From the NCBI RefSeq assembly GCF_032399705.1, contig NZ_CP135922.1:6448001-6512000 (forward strand): DNA of 64,000 nt, given 5' to 3'. The notes under the pieces are model-generated. The model did no database searches and was not told the DNA's origin. It saw only the letters and a program-made list of their open reading frames with translations. Shown here in pieces: positions 8,384 through 16,703 of this stretch (positions are counted from its first letter, which is position 1; every line of letters starts with the position of its first letter). The position numbers were made by a program, and so were the translations under genes. The DNA is from Paenibacillus sp. BIC5C1. GTDB lineage: Bacteria; Bacillota; Bacilli; Paenibacillales; Paenibacillaceae.

Positions 8384-8611
8384 CTACGCTCCTTTTTGCT
8401 CCTGAAGCTGCCTGATCAGGATATGACTGAACCACTTCCGCCCAGACGCCGTGCCCACATATTGCTCCTGTTTTTCTCCGGGAAGGTCGGGGTGCCCCCA
8501 CACGACATGAGCACCCTCCAGATGTTCCCGAACGGCATAAATGCGATAACCCTGCGCCACCATTCGTTCAATCGCTATCTTTTCCGCTTCAAATACTTCA
8601 TGGTCAGACAT
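8384..8611 (-). CDS. Unrecognised 75-residue protein at the end of the pyrimidine operon
   Basis: Last gene of the long minus-strand operon, starting 5 bases after the dihydropyrimidinase stop. Its ribosome binding site GGAGGG lies inside the end of that gene; ATG 8611 has the right spacing (9 bases), while the in-frame GTG at 8620 is too close. The product is soluble, mixed in charge and rich in His and aromatic residues (VREHLEGAHVVWGHPDLPGE, then GRKWFSHILIRQ). No membrane segment, Cys motif or known domain is recognised. Its tight coupling to the dihydropyrimidinase suggests a role with that enzyme or pathway, such as an accessory or regulatory protein, but this is only inference from position. 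Confidence 0.75.
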   Translation of the reverse strand: MSDHEVFEAEKIAIERMVAQGYRIYAVREHLEGAHVVWGHPDLPGEKQEQYVGTASGRKWFSHILIRQLQEQKGA

Positions 8612-8616
8612 CAGCT

Positions 8617-10056
8617 TCACCCTCCATTTACTGCCGTCACAGGCTGTCTTACAGTTAATGGTGCACCGGCATCATATTTATCACGCTTCACATACTGACC
8701 CGCGCCTGCCACTCCGGCAAACTGCCGATCCCGAATCACATATTCCCCGCGGCATAGCACCGTCACCGGACATCCCTGAACCTGCATGCCCTCAAAGGCG
8801 CTATAGTCCACATTCATATGGTGGGTAGCTGCCGAAATCACCCTTGAGATCGATGGGTCAAAAATAACGATATCCGCATCCGTCCCCACTGCAAGGGTCC
8901 CTTTCTGCGGAAATAACCCAAATAACTTGCTTGCCCGTGTAGAGCATAAATCCACCCACTGATTTAGCGAAATCCGTCCCTTCATCACCCCTTCGGAATA
9001 TAAAATGCTTAGCCGATCCTCAATGACAGGCCCGCCATTCGGGATTTTGCTGAAGTCATCCCGTCCCAGATCCTTCTGACCCTTGAAGTTAAACGAACAA
9101 TGATCCGAGCCAATCGTCTGCAATTGACCGCTCTTGAGTGCATTCCACAGCACTTCCTGATGGGGGGCTTCACGCAGCGGGGGGGACCAGACATACTTCG
9201 CACCTTCAAAATCCGGTTGATCCATCTTCGATTGATCCAGAGTTAAATACTGCGGACAGGTCTCGCCCCAGATTCGATAACCCATGTCTCTCATACGCGC
9301 AATCTGCTCCACGGCTTCAGCACAGGTGACGTGCACCACGTACAGCTGTGAATCGGCAAGTGCCGCCAAACGGGCCGCACGCCCTGTAGCCTCACCCTCC
9401 AGCACCGAAGGTCGGGTAAGTGCATGGTGGATCGGCTCGGTTCTACCATCCGCCAACGCCTGCCGGACCAGCAGATCAATCACATCGCCGTTCTCGGCAT
9501 GTACCATGACGAGTGCGCCGTACTCCTTGGCCTTTTGCAGCGTCTGAAAGAGAATGCCGTCATCGGCCTGGAACTGATTTTTATATGCCATGAACACCTT
9601 GAAGGAAGAGACACCCTCTTCTTCTATGATCTGCGGCAGTTCTTCCAGCACCTGATCATTCATCTCGCCAATCATCAAGTGAAACCCGTAATCAATAGCT
9701 GCTTTGCCCTCAGCTTTGGCATGCCATTCCTGAAGGGATTCCAGCAAAGATCGGCCTTTTTGCGTCAAACAGAAATCAATGACTGTCGTTGTGCCGCCGA
9801 AGGCAGCAGCTGCGGTACCTGTTGCAAAATCATCCGCCGTCACCGTTCCGCCGAACGGCATATCCAGATGCGTGTGCGGATCAATCCCGCCAGGGATGAC
9901 ATAACAGCCAGACGCATCCACAACCTCCGTTCGTTCATCCGGCACAAGTCCCATGCCAATCTGCATGATCTTGCCATTTTCAATGCAGATATCCGCTTCA
10001 AATGTATCCGACGCTGTGACCAATATTCCATTACGAATCAATTTGCGGGTACTCAT
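8617..10056 (-). CDS. hydA: Dihydropyrimidinase (D-hydantoinase)
   Basis: A 479-residue cyclic amidohydrolase of the dihydropyrimidinase/D-hydantoinase family. It opens dihydrouracil or dihydrothymine to the N-carbamoyl-beta-amino acid. All expected metal ligands are visible: H61 and H63 in GGIDPHTHLDMPFGG, the carbamylated-lysine position K153 in SSFKVFMAYK, H186 (VMVHAEN), H242 (YVVHVTC) and D318 (TIGSDHCSF). Length is typical. The ribosome binding site AAGGAGGCGATATC precedes ATG 10056; the start overlaps the stop of preA. It acts after the PreTA dehydrogenase in the reductive pyrimidine pathway. Many family members also accept 5-substituted hydantoins, so the true substrate could be a hydantoin. 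Confidence 0.93.
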   Translation of the reverse strand: MSTRKLIRNGILVTASDTFEADICIENGKIMQIGMGLVPDERTEVVDASGCYVIPGGIDPHTHLDMPFGGTVTADDFATGTAAAAFGGTTTVIDFCLTQKGRSLLESLQEWHAKAEGKAAIDYGFHLMIGEMNDQVLEELPQIIEEEGVSSFKVFMAYKNQFQADDGILFQTLQKAKEYGALVMVHAENGDVIDLLVRQALADGRTEPIHHALTRPSVLEGEATGRAARLAALADSQLYVVHVTCAEAVEQIARMRDMGYRIWGETCPQYLTLDQSKMDQPDFEGAKYVWSPPLREAPHQEVLWNALKSGQLQTIGSDHCSFNFKGQKDLGRDDFSKIPNGGPVIEDRLSILYSEGVMKGRISLNQWVDLCSTRASKLFGLFPQKGTLAVGTDADIVIFDPSISRVISAATHHMNVDYSAFEGMQVQGCPVTVLCRGEYVIRDRQFAGVAGAGQYVKRDKYDAGAPLTVRQPVTAVNGG

Positions 10057-11348
10057 GATATCGCCTCCTTGGTCGATTGATCTCTGGTCGATTGCAGCAG
10101 GGCAATCGCAGACTGACGGTCATTCCAGGTTAACGGTTCCTGTTCATGTGCGATCTCTACCATCTCAATTGCACCGTCCACCGGACAGACAATTGAGCAC
10201 AGATTACATCCGACGCAATCTTCCTCAACGACCTCCAAATACGAGCCAGAGGGGTCAGACAACATATCAATACATTGATGCGAGGTGTCCTCGCAGGCGA
10301 TATGGCATTTGTTGCAATTGATGCAGACATCGCGGTTGATGCGGGCTACCACTTTGTAATTCAGATCGAGATTGCCCCAATCCGAATAACGCGGAACCGT
10401 TTGGCCAATCAATTCAGATACACTTCGCAGACCTTTCTCATCCAAATAATCGTTCAAGCCATCAATCATATCCTCCACGATACGGAAGCCATGATGCATG
10501 GCTGCGGTACATACCTGGACCCCCGTCGCGCCCATAAGTAAAAATTCTGCGGTATCCCGCCAATCGGATATGCCTCCGATACCGGAGATTGGCACACCAA
10601 CTGCCGGATTGCGCGCACACTCGGCAACCATGTTCAGCGCAATCGGCTTCACAGCCGGACCGCAATAGCCGCCATGTGCCCCTTTGCCACCTACATGCGG
10701 CACGGTATTCCAGGAATCGAGATCCACACCCGCCAGGGAGTTGATCGTATTAATCAGGGAAATCGCATCCGCACCGCCACGCACGGCCGCCCGGGCAGTC
10801 GCCGTAATATCGGTGATATTAGGCGTTAGTTTCACAATGACCGGCGTGGTCGCCACTTCCTTCACCCACATCGTCTGCAATTCGACCAGATCCGGTTGCT
10901 GACCAGACGCTGCTCCCATACCACGCTCGGCCATGCCGTGCGGACAACCAAAGTTCAGCTCCAGCCCGTCTACGCCGACAGCTTCAACTTTCTTCACAAT
11001 CTCATGCCACTTCTCCCGTTTCGGTTCCACCATGAGTGAAGCAACCACTGCCCGATCCGGGAAACGCCTCTTGGTCTCGGCAATTTCCCGCAGATTCACC
11101 TCGAGCGGACGGTCGGATATTAACTCAATATTGTTAAAACCCGCGACGCGCTGCCCGCCAAAATGAACGGCTGCAAAACGCGAAGAGGTATTAATGATTG
11201 GCTCACCCAACGTCTTCCAGACGGCACCACCCCAACCTGCTTCAAAGGCGCGCTGAACCTGGTATCCGGTATTGGTCGGCGGCGCCGAGGCCAGCCAGAA
11301 TGGATTGGGTGATCGAATACCTGCCAAATTAATGGATAAGTCAGCCAT
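10053..11348 (-). CDS. preA: NAD-dependent dihydropyrimidine dehydrogenase subunit PreA
   Basis: A 431-residue flavoprotein subunit. Residues 1-300 form a dihydroorotate-dehydrogenase-like FMN barrel; residues 335-395 hold a two-cluster ferredoxin domain with CxxCxxCxxxC at C342/C345/C348/C352 and again at C378/C381/C384/C388. With PreT it reduces uracil or thymine to the dihydro form (or the reverse) at the expense of NAD(P)H. The active-site loop reads CPHGMAERGMGAASGQ, matching mammalian dihydropyrimidine dehydrogenase except that its catalytic Cys is replaced by Ser148. AAGGAGGGA precedes ATG 11348. The stop overlaps the start of the dihydropyrimidinase gene, so the pair is translationally coupled. 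The family call is very secure; the reaction direction in vivo is inferred from the pathway. Confidence 0.94.
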   Translation of the reverse strand: MADLSINLAGIRSPNPFWLASAPPTNTGYQVQRAFEAGWGGAVWKTLGEPIINTSSRFAAVHFGGQRVAGFNNIELISDRPLEVNLREIAETKRRFPDRAVVASLMVEPKREKWHEIVKKVEAVGVDGLELNFGCPHGMAERGMGAASGQQPDLVELQTMWVKEVATTPVIVKLTPNITDITATARAAVRGGADAISLINTINSLAGVDLDSWNTVPHVGGKGAHGGYCGPAVKPIALNMVAECARNPAVGVPISGIGGISDWRDTAEFLLMGATGVQVCTAAMHHGFRIVEDMIDGLNDYLDEKGLRSVSELIGQTVPRYSDWGNLDLNYKVVARINRDVCINCNKCHIACEDTSHQCIDMLSDPSGSYLEVVEEDCVGCNLCSIVCPVDGAIEMVEIAHEQEPLTWNDRQSAIALLQSTRDQSTKEAIS

Positions 11349-11451
11349 AACGATCCCTCCTTGGTGTGGTTTGAACTCACAATGGTGTTTGTTTGGACTT
11401 TACACGTTATACAAGAGCCTCGCGTATTTTCCGTCCAGAATTCTGCTTCCC

Positions 11452-12822
11452 TCACGCCGTCTCTTCCACCTGTCCAGGCAAAGCCTTCATCACCGATGCA
11501 GCCGCCAGTTTGCCTTGCTGAGCTGCGGAGACCACCATCGCTTCACCCTGCCCCTGTCCGAAGATAACATCGCCTGCCGCATAAATCTGCGGATGTGAAG
11601 TACGGTACGTATGTGCTTCCACTTCAACAACGCCCCAGTGATGACGCAGGCCAAATGCCTCTATTAATGGCAGCAAACGGTTCTGTCCAATGGCCCGAAC
11701 AACGGTATCACATTCAAGCATGAACTCCGATTCCTCGATCGGCACAGGTAACGCCCGACCACCTCCAGGTGGAGTAACCAGCTTCATTTTCACACACTCT
11801 ATAGCCTGGACTCGCCCATTCTCGTCTCCAATAATGCGCTTCGGCATAGTGAACCAGCGAAATTCCACACCTTCCTGCTTCGCAAATGTATATTCAAAGG
11901 CATAAGCTGTCATCTGGCTCTCCCCGCGTCGATAAAGCATCTGCACACGCTCTGCCCCCAGGCGTACCGAACAGGTCGCTGCATCCACCGCCGTATTACC
12001 TGCACCAATAATGGCTACCTTCAGACCGTTCAGTGCCGGGGGCACACCCTGCTTCGTGGATTCCACCAGCTCAATGGCATCATAGACACCTTCCAGCGTC
12101 TCTCCTTCAATGCCAAGCATCGGTACCGCCCCCATCCCGCAGGCCAGAATAACGGCATCGTGCTGCTCCAATAACTCTTCAGCGGATACATCCACCCCAA
12201 TACGCACACCATAACGGATCTGCACACCCAGTGCCTGCACCTGCTCGACTTCCCATAAAGCTACGGATTCCGGTAGGCGAAAGGACACGATACCATACGT
12301 GTTCAGCCCGCCGCCTTTCGCTTTGGCTTCATAGATCGTCACCTCATACCCTGCACGCCCCAACTCTCTCGCCGCAGACAATCCCGCTGGCCCTGCGCCT
12401 ACAACTGCAACACTTCTTCCGTTGGCAGGCGCTGCCTTGAATAACGGTTCATTCTTCGTCCGTGCCCAGTCTGTTGCATATCGCTGCAAATCACCGATCC
12501 GAATCGGCTTGGATGACTCGTTCAGTACACAAGCGCCTTCACACAGTTCCTCTGTCGGGCAGACCCGTGCACAGCTAGCACCAACCGGGTTGGCTTCCAT
12601 AATGGTCCGAGCCGAACCTTTGAGGTGACCCGTCGAGATTTTTTTGATAAACGAAGGAATATTAATGTCGGTTGGACACGCCTTGATACAGGGTGCATCA
12701 TAACAGTACAGACAGCGGTTCGATTCCTCCATCGCTTCCTTGCCCGTCATTGCAGGCTTCATTTCGGTAAAACGACTCTCCCATCCGTAATCGGACAACG
12801 TTGCTCCTGCGCTGTTCATCAT
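11452..12822 (-). CDS. preT: NAD-dependent dihydropyrimidine dehydrogenase subunit PreT
   Basis: A 456-residue FAD and Fe-S oxidoreductase, the electron-input subunit of PreTA, related to the small subunit of glutamate synthase. The N-terminal Cys-rich region (residues about 35-100: NRCLYCYDAPCIKACPTDI, then GASCARVCPTEELCEGAC) binds Fe-S clusters. A first dinucleotide fold, VAVVGAGPAGLSAARELG, binds FAD, and a second, VAIIGAGNTAVDAA, binds NAD(P)H. GGAGG lies 8 bases before ATG 12822. It is followed by preA after about 100 bases that hold no clear terminator, so co-transcription is likely. The two subunits together correspond to the single-chain mammalian enzyme. Confidence 0.93.
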   Translation of the reverse strand: MMNSAGATLSDYGWESRFTEMKPAMTGKEAMEESNRCLYCYDAPCIKACPTDINIPSFIKKISTGHLKGSARTIMEANPVGASCARVCPTEELCEGACVLNESSKPIRIGDLQRYATDWARTKNEPLFKAAPANGRSVAVVGAGPAGLSAARELGRAGYEVTIYEAKAKGGGLNTYGIVSFRLPESVALWEVEQVQALGVQIRYGVRIGVDVSAEELLEQHDAVILACGMGAVPMLGIEGETLEGVYDAIELVESTKQGVPPALNGLKVAIIGAGNTAVDAATCSVRLGAERVQMLYRRGESQMTAYAFEYTFAKQEGVEFRWFTMPKRIIGDENGRVQAIECVKMKLVTPPGGGRALPVPIEESEFMLECDTVVRAIGQNRLLPLIEAFGLRHHWGVVEVEAHTYRTSHPQIYAAGDVIFGQGQGEAMVVSAAQQGKLAAASVMKALPGQVEETA

Positions 12823-12879
12823 GTCTTACACCTCCAAGGTTGATCTCTGTTATCCCCAAATTTTCATTCCAGGCCACTG

Positions 12880-13761
12880 CTACAGGTTAACGAGATGTTC
12901 GTAGGTCTCAGGCCGTCGATCGCGGTAAAATTGCCACACATTGCGTACTTCCCGAATCAACTCCGTATCCATCTCGCCAATGATAACCTCATCCTGATCC
13001 CTGCTGCCCATGGCCACCATCCTGCCTCGCGGGTCCACCAGATACGACTGACCATAAAATTCACCCATATTCCATGGCGATTCCACTCCCACTCGGTTGA
13101 TGGCAGCCACATAATAGCCATTAGCCACCGCATGAGCAGGCTGCTCCAGCTTCCACAAATATTCCGATGTTCCGGCTACCGTTGCAGAAGGGTTGAATAC
13201 AATCTCCGCACCAGCCAGCCCAAGCAGCCGTGCTCCCTCCGGAAAATGACGATCATAACAGATATACACGCCCACTCTCGCGTAGGCTGTATCAAATACC
13301 GGGTACCCCAGGTTGCCGGGCCTGAAATAATATTTTTCCCAGAATCCATTCGTGCCTTCGCCCGCTTCCACATGAGGAATATGATGTTTGCGGTATTTCC
13401 CCAGGTAGGATCCATCTGCATCAATAACCGCAGCCGTATTGTAATACGAAGCGATTCCTTCTACCTCGTATACAGGCAAAATGATCACCACCCCAAGCTC
13501 CTTCGCGAGCTCCTGAAATCGCCCGGTCGTTGGCCCTTCCGGAACCTGCTCGGCAGATGCATACCACTTGGGACTTTGTTCCGTGCAGAAGTACGGCCCG
13601 TAGAACACCTCCTGCAATCCAATAATCTGTGCTCCCTGAGCAGCCGCTTCACGCACCAGCGCAATGTGTTTCTGAATAGCGGCCTCCTTATGCACTTCAA
13701 CTGGGGCCGACCCCTCAACCTCGTGTGAAGCCTGAATCAATCCGATGCTGATTTTGCCCAT
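12880..13761 (-). CDS. Nitrilase-superfamily beta-ureidopropionase
   Basis: A 293-residue amidohydrolase of the nitrilase superfamily with the complete catalytic set: Glu51 (GLQEVFYGP), Lys125 (KYRKHHIPH) and Cys168 (GVYICYDRHFPEG). The YDRHFPEGAR and HIPHVEAGEGTNGFWEKYYF segments are typical of beta-ureidopropionase / N-carbamoyl amidohydrolases. The enzyme would cleave N-carbamoyl-beta-alanine (from uracil) or N-carbamoyl-beta-aminoisobutyrate (from thymine) to the amino acid, CO2 and ammonia. It lies between preT and an M20-type carbamoylase that could do the same chemistry by a different mechanism. It could instead act on N-carbamoyl-D-amino acids from hydantoins. Confidence 0.9.
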   Translation of the reverse strand: MGKISIGLIQASHEVEGSAPVEVHKEAAIQKHIALVREAAAQGAQIIGLQEVFYGPYFCTEQSPKWYASAEQVPEGPTTGRFQELAKELGVVIILPVYEVEGIASYYNTAAVIDADGSYLGKYRKHHIPHVEAGEGTNGFWEKYYFRPGNLGYPVFDTAYARVGVYICYDRHFPEGARLLGLAGAEIVFNPSATVAGTSEYLWKLEQPAHAVANGYYVAAINRVGVESPWNMGEFYGQSYLVDPRGRMVAMGSRDQDEVIIGEMDTELIREVRNVWQFYRDRRPETYEHLVNL

Positions 13762-13806
13762 AATGTCACATCGCCTCCTTCGGAAATGGTTTGATATGAA
13801 CAGCCT

Positions 13807-15087
13807 TTACACGTCAGTCCCGATACTCGAAATTTCCGGTATGCACATCTGCCTGATCGTGCGGTACAACACTTCTGTACCGAGAGCAATGTCCTCGGAC
13901 GAAGAATACTCACTTGGATGATGGCTGATCCCATCCTTGCTGCGAACAAAGATCATGCCATAGTCACACACGTAAGAAAGGGCCAGCGCATCATGGAACG
14001 GTCCACTCATCAACTCCGGTAATGGCAGGCCGATCTCTTCGGCAGACGAGCGAATGGCATTCTTGATTCGTTCTGCACAATATCGCGGCTCACTGTTGGT
14101 ATCTTCAGTCAAGGAGTAGGTCAGGCCATATTTCGAGCTGACGTCATCCAAGAGGCTCATTAACCTTCCTTCAAGCCGATTTCTACGCTCCATCTCCATA
14201 TCTCGCAAATCAACCGTAAAGCTGACCTCTTCGGGGATGATGTTGCGTGAGTCAGGGAAGACACGGAGGCTCCCCACGGTCCCTACTGTCGGAGCTTCCG
14301 GTTCTTCTCTGACCATATCGTCAAAAGCGGCAATGACCTTAGCGCTACCCACCAGCGCATCATTACGCATCCCCATCGGTACAGAACCAGCATGCCCCGC
14401 CATGCCTTTCATCGTCACCGTGAGCCACAGCGGGCCCGAGATGCCAGTCACCAGGCCTACCGGAGAGTCCAGCGATTCCAGAACAGGTCCTTGCTCAATA
14501 TGCAGCTCCAGATAACTGCCAATGGAACCTGCCGGATAGATCGCTTCGGCGAATTTTTCGGGTGCACAACCAAAAGCCTCAAGCGCCTCCCGGCGAGTAA
14601 CCCCATTTTTATCCTGGCGCTCTAATTCACCTTCTTCCAGTTGTCCGGTTATGCCGCGTGAGCCAAATAAACCTTTGTTAAAACGCGAACCCTCTTCATC
14701 GCAAAAGGCAATGACCTCTATGGGCATCCGAGGGCGAATGCCTTGTTCCATCAGACACTGCACAGCTTCCAGCGCACCAAGGACGCCGATGGCACCATCA
14801 TACCGACCGCCATACGGCTGGGAATCAATATGTGAACCGATCATGAGGATCGGCAAGGACGAATCTGTACCTTCAAGGCGACCAATCAGATTGCCAAACG
14901 GATCAAGGCGAGTCATAAGTCCGGCCTCTTCCATCCAAAGTCGAACCTGAATAATGCCCTCCATGTCTTCTTGAGTCAACGCGAGTCGGCAGACACCCGT
15001 CTCCACAATTCGGCCAATACGGGACAGCTGTTCAATTCGCTCATCCAGACGCAGCTGATTGATGATTTTCCCGGTGGTGGTCTGCAT
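13807..15087 (-). CDS. M20-family N-carbamoyl-L/beta-amino acid amidohydrolase
   Basis: A 426-residue zinc/manganese-dependent hydrolase of the hydantoinase/carbamoylase family. Metal ligands are visible: H86 in MIGSHIDSQPYGG, D97 in RYDGAIGV, the E131-E132 pair in FCDEEGSRF, the ELHIEQGP motif near residue 193 and a C-terminal His in GISHHPSEY. This family includes L-carbamoylase, allantoate amidohydrolase and the bacterial beta-alanine synthase. It lies next to a nitrilase-type enzyme expected to do the same step, so the two may split substrates (carbamoyl-beta-alanine versus an L- or alpha-carbamoyl amino acid, or allantoate). Which substrate belongs to which enzyme cannot be told from the sequence. 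Confidence 0.9.
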   Translation of the reverse strand: MQTTTGKIINQLRLDERIEQLSRIGRIVETGVCRLALTQEDMEGIIQVRLWMEEAGLMTRLDPFGNLIGRLEGTDSSLPILMIGSHIDSQPYGGRYDGAIGVLGALEAVQCLMEQGIRPRMPIEVIAFCDEEGSRFNKGLFGSRGITGQLEEGELERQDKNGVTRREALEAFGCAPEKFAEAIYPAGSIGSYLELHIEQGPVLESLDSPVGLVTGISGPLWLTVTMKGMAGHAGSVPMGMRNDALVGSAKVIAAFDDMVREEPEAPTVGTVGSLRVFPDSRNIIPEEVSFTVDLRDMEMERRNRLEGRLMSLLDDVSSKYGLTYSLTEDTNSEPRYCAERIKNAIRSSAEEIGLPLPELMSGPFHDALALSYVCDYGMIFVRSKDGISHHPSEYSSSEDIALGTEVLYRTIRQMCIPEISSIGTDV

Positions 15088-15165
15088 CCTCCCTCGCCTC
15101 CTTACCCATATTCACAAGTACGATATAAATAGAGATCCCACTAGATTAGCGCCTCTCCTCCATCA

Positions 15166-16539
15166 CTACCCAGCATCCAAACTACGGAGTGCAGTCAACA
15201 AACTGCCAGCGATCAGATCCAATTCTTCCTCGGTGGTGACAAACGGCGGAGAGATGGTCAAAATATTCGCAAATCCCGGTACCGTATCGCCGTTCTTGCC
15301 AATCAGAATGCCGTCCTTTTTGCAGCTTGCCAGCACTTTCATGACCTTATCCGCATGAGCAGGCGAACCATCGGCCTCAATCAGCTCCACCCCACAGGCG
15401 AAGCCAAATGTTCGGATATCTCCGACCACCGATAACTCCAGCAGCGGCTCCAGCTTATCCCGAAGCAGGTATCCAAGTTCATCGGCACGGCTAACCAGAT
15501 TCTCTCGTTCCAGAATTTCGAGATTCGCCAGTGCCACGCGGCAGGATACAGGATTGCCCCCGAACGTATTCACATGACGAAAGTGTGAATTGGTTCCGGG
15601 TTCTCTGAACGTTTCATACAGATCCGCTCGAACGGCAGTCGCCGATAATGGAGCGTACGCACTCGTCATTCCCTTTGCCATCGTGACGATATCGGGCTGC
15701 ACGCCATAATTCTGATGACCGAATTTTTGCCCGGAGCGTCCAAATCCGCAGATGACCTCATCCACAATGAACAGCACCCCATAACGCTCACAAATCTCCT
15801 GCACGGTACGCATATACTCTGGAGGAGGGACAATCATGCCGCCCCCTGTAATGACCGGCTCCATAATAACCGCAGCTACCGTCTCCGGCCCTTCCCAGCG
15901 AATAACCTCTTCATAGATGGTGGCGCATTCCATTCCGCACCCATCCTTGTTTCGTCCAAATGGACAGCGGTAGCAATAAGGAGGCGGTACATGAGAGAAG
16001 CCTACACCCAGCGGCTCGTATTTGATTTTGCGGGCGGCTTGCCCCGTAGCGCCCAGTGCGCCCATGGAGTTACCGTGATAGGCACGGTGACGGGAGATGA
16101 ATTTGTGCCGAGTAGGCTCACCATTCTGATGGTGATACTGACGGGCTATTTTGAAAGCCACCTCATTCGCATCTGAACCCGAGTTGGAGAAGAATATTCG
16201 ATATTCCCCTTCCAACCAGTCATTCAGCTTCTCTGCCAGCAAAATCGCCGGTTCGTGACTCTGCGTCATCGGTACATATGCGAGTGCTTTCATCTGTTCG
16301 TAGGCACTTCTCGCAATCTCCTCACGGCCATGGCCCACATTCACACACCACAGTCCAGACATCGCATCCAGATAATGTGTACCATCCTGATCGGTGATCC
16401 AACTACCCTCCCCACTTACCGCAATCATCGGATGATCGTTATGAGGCGAGATGTGATGCCATACGTATTTGCGATCCTTCTCCAGCCATTCTTCCTTCGT
16501 ACCACCAAGCGGCTGTGGCTGCTGATCAACTGAACTCAT
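15166..16539 (-). CDS. Class III aminotransferase, probably beta-alanine (omega-amino acid) transaminase
   Basis: A 457-residue PLP enzyme of the class III (omega) aminotransferase family. Seen: SNSGSDANEVAFKIAR (PLP phosphate loop), RHRAYHGNSMGALGATG, the cofactor Asp260 in FIVDEVICGFGRSG and the Schiff-base Lys289 in TMAKGMTSAYAPL. A small cysteine cluster, C189/C192/C201/C205 (PYCYRCPFG...GCGMEC), is also found in some taurine and beta-alanine aminotransferases. In this operon it most likely removes the amino group from beta-alanine or beta-aminoisobutyrate, giving a semialdehyde. A taurine or other omega-amino acid substrate remains possible. A 164-base gap with a structured repeat separates it from the transporter genes upstream. 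Confidence 0.88.
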   Translation of the reverse strand: MSSVDQQPQPLGGTKEEWLEKDRKYVWHHISPHNDHPMIAVSGEGSWITDQDGTHYLDAMSGLWCVNVGHGREEIARSAYEQMKALAYVPMTQSHEPAILLAEKLNDWLEGEYRIFFSNSGSDANEVAFKIARQYHHQNGEPTRHKFISRHRAYHGNSMGALGATGQAARKIKYEPLGVGFSHVPPPYCYRCPFGRNKDGCGMECATIYEEVIRWEGPETVAAVIMEPVITGGGMIVPPPEYMRTVQEICERYGVLFIVDEVICGFGRSGQKFGHQNYGVQPDIVTMAKGMTSAYAPLSATAVRADLYETFREPGTNSHFRHVNTFGGNPVSCRVALANLEILERENLVSRADELGYLLRDKLEPLLELSVVGDIRTFGFACGVELIEADGSPAHADKVMKVLASCKKDGILIGKNGDTVPGFANILTISPPFVTTEEELDLIAGSLLTALRSLDAG

Positions 16540-16573
16540 TCGTCATCCTCCTCTCCAAGCTGAACCTATGGAC

Positions 16574-16690
16574 TTTACACTTGACCGCTCCGATTGCAGT
16601 ACCATCTTCCGATGAAGCTTTCTTCCTGAAAGCTTTTAGGCGCACGCTTCGCTTCTTCAAATTGTTCTGAACTCTTTGTTCTTGTGTAAA
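16574..16690. repeat. Structured intergenic repeat, copy B
   Basis: A 117-base element bounded by TTTACAC and its complement GTGTAAA. It contains GGCGCACGCTTCGCTTCT (16639-16656) and an internal AAGCTTTC/GAAAGCTT hairpin (about 16617-16635). The ends and the GGCG block match the element at 39391-39543, while the central hairpins differ in sequence. It lies in the 164-base gap between the binding-protein gene and the aminotransferase gene, inside an otherwise tight operon. It may be a non-autonomous mobile palindromic element or an RNA structure; no coding capacity is seen. Confidence 0.7.
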
Positions 16691-16703
16691 TGTTCGTCCA
16701 CGC

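Noticed and set aside
11385..11450. Third copy of the structured repeat
   Set aside because: Only GGACTTTACAC is shared; the internal GGCG block and the closing GTGTAAA are missing.
12895..13728. 277-codon open frame on the + strand
   Set aside because: Exactly antisense to the beta-ureidopropionase gene, whose catalytic residues are intact.
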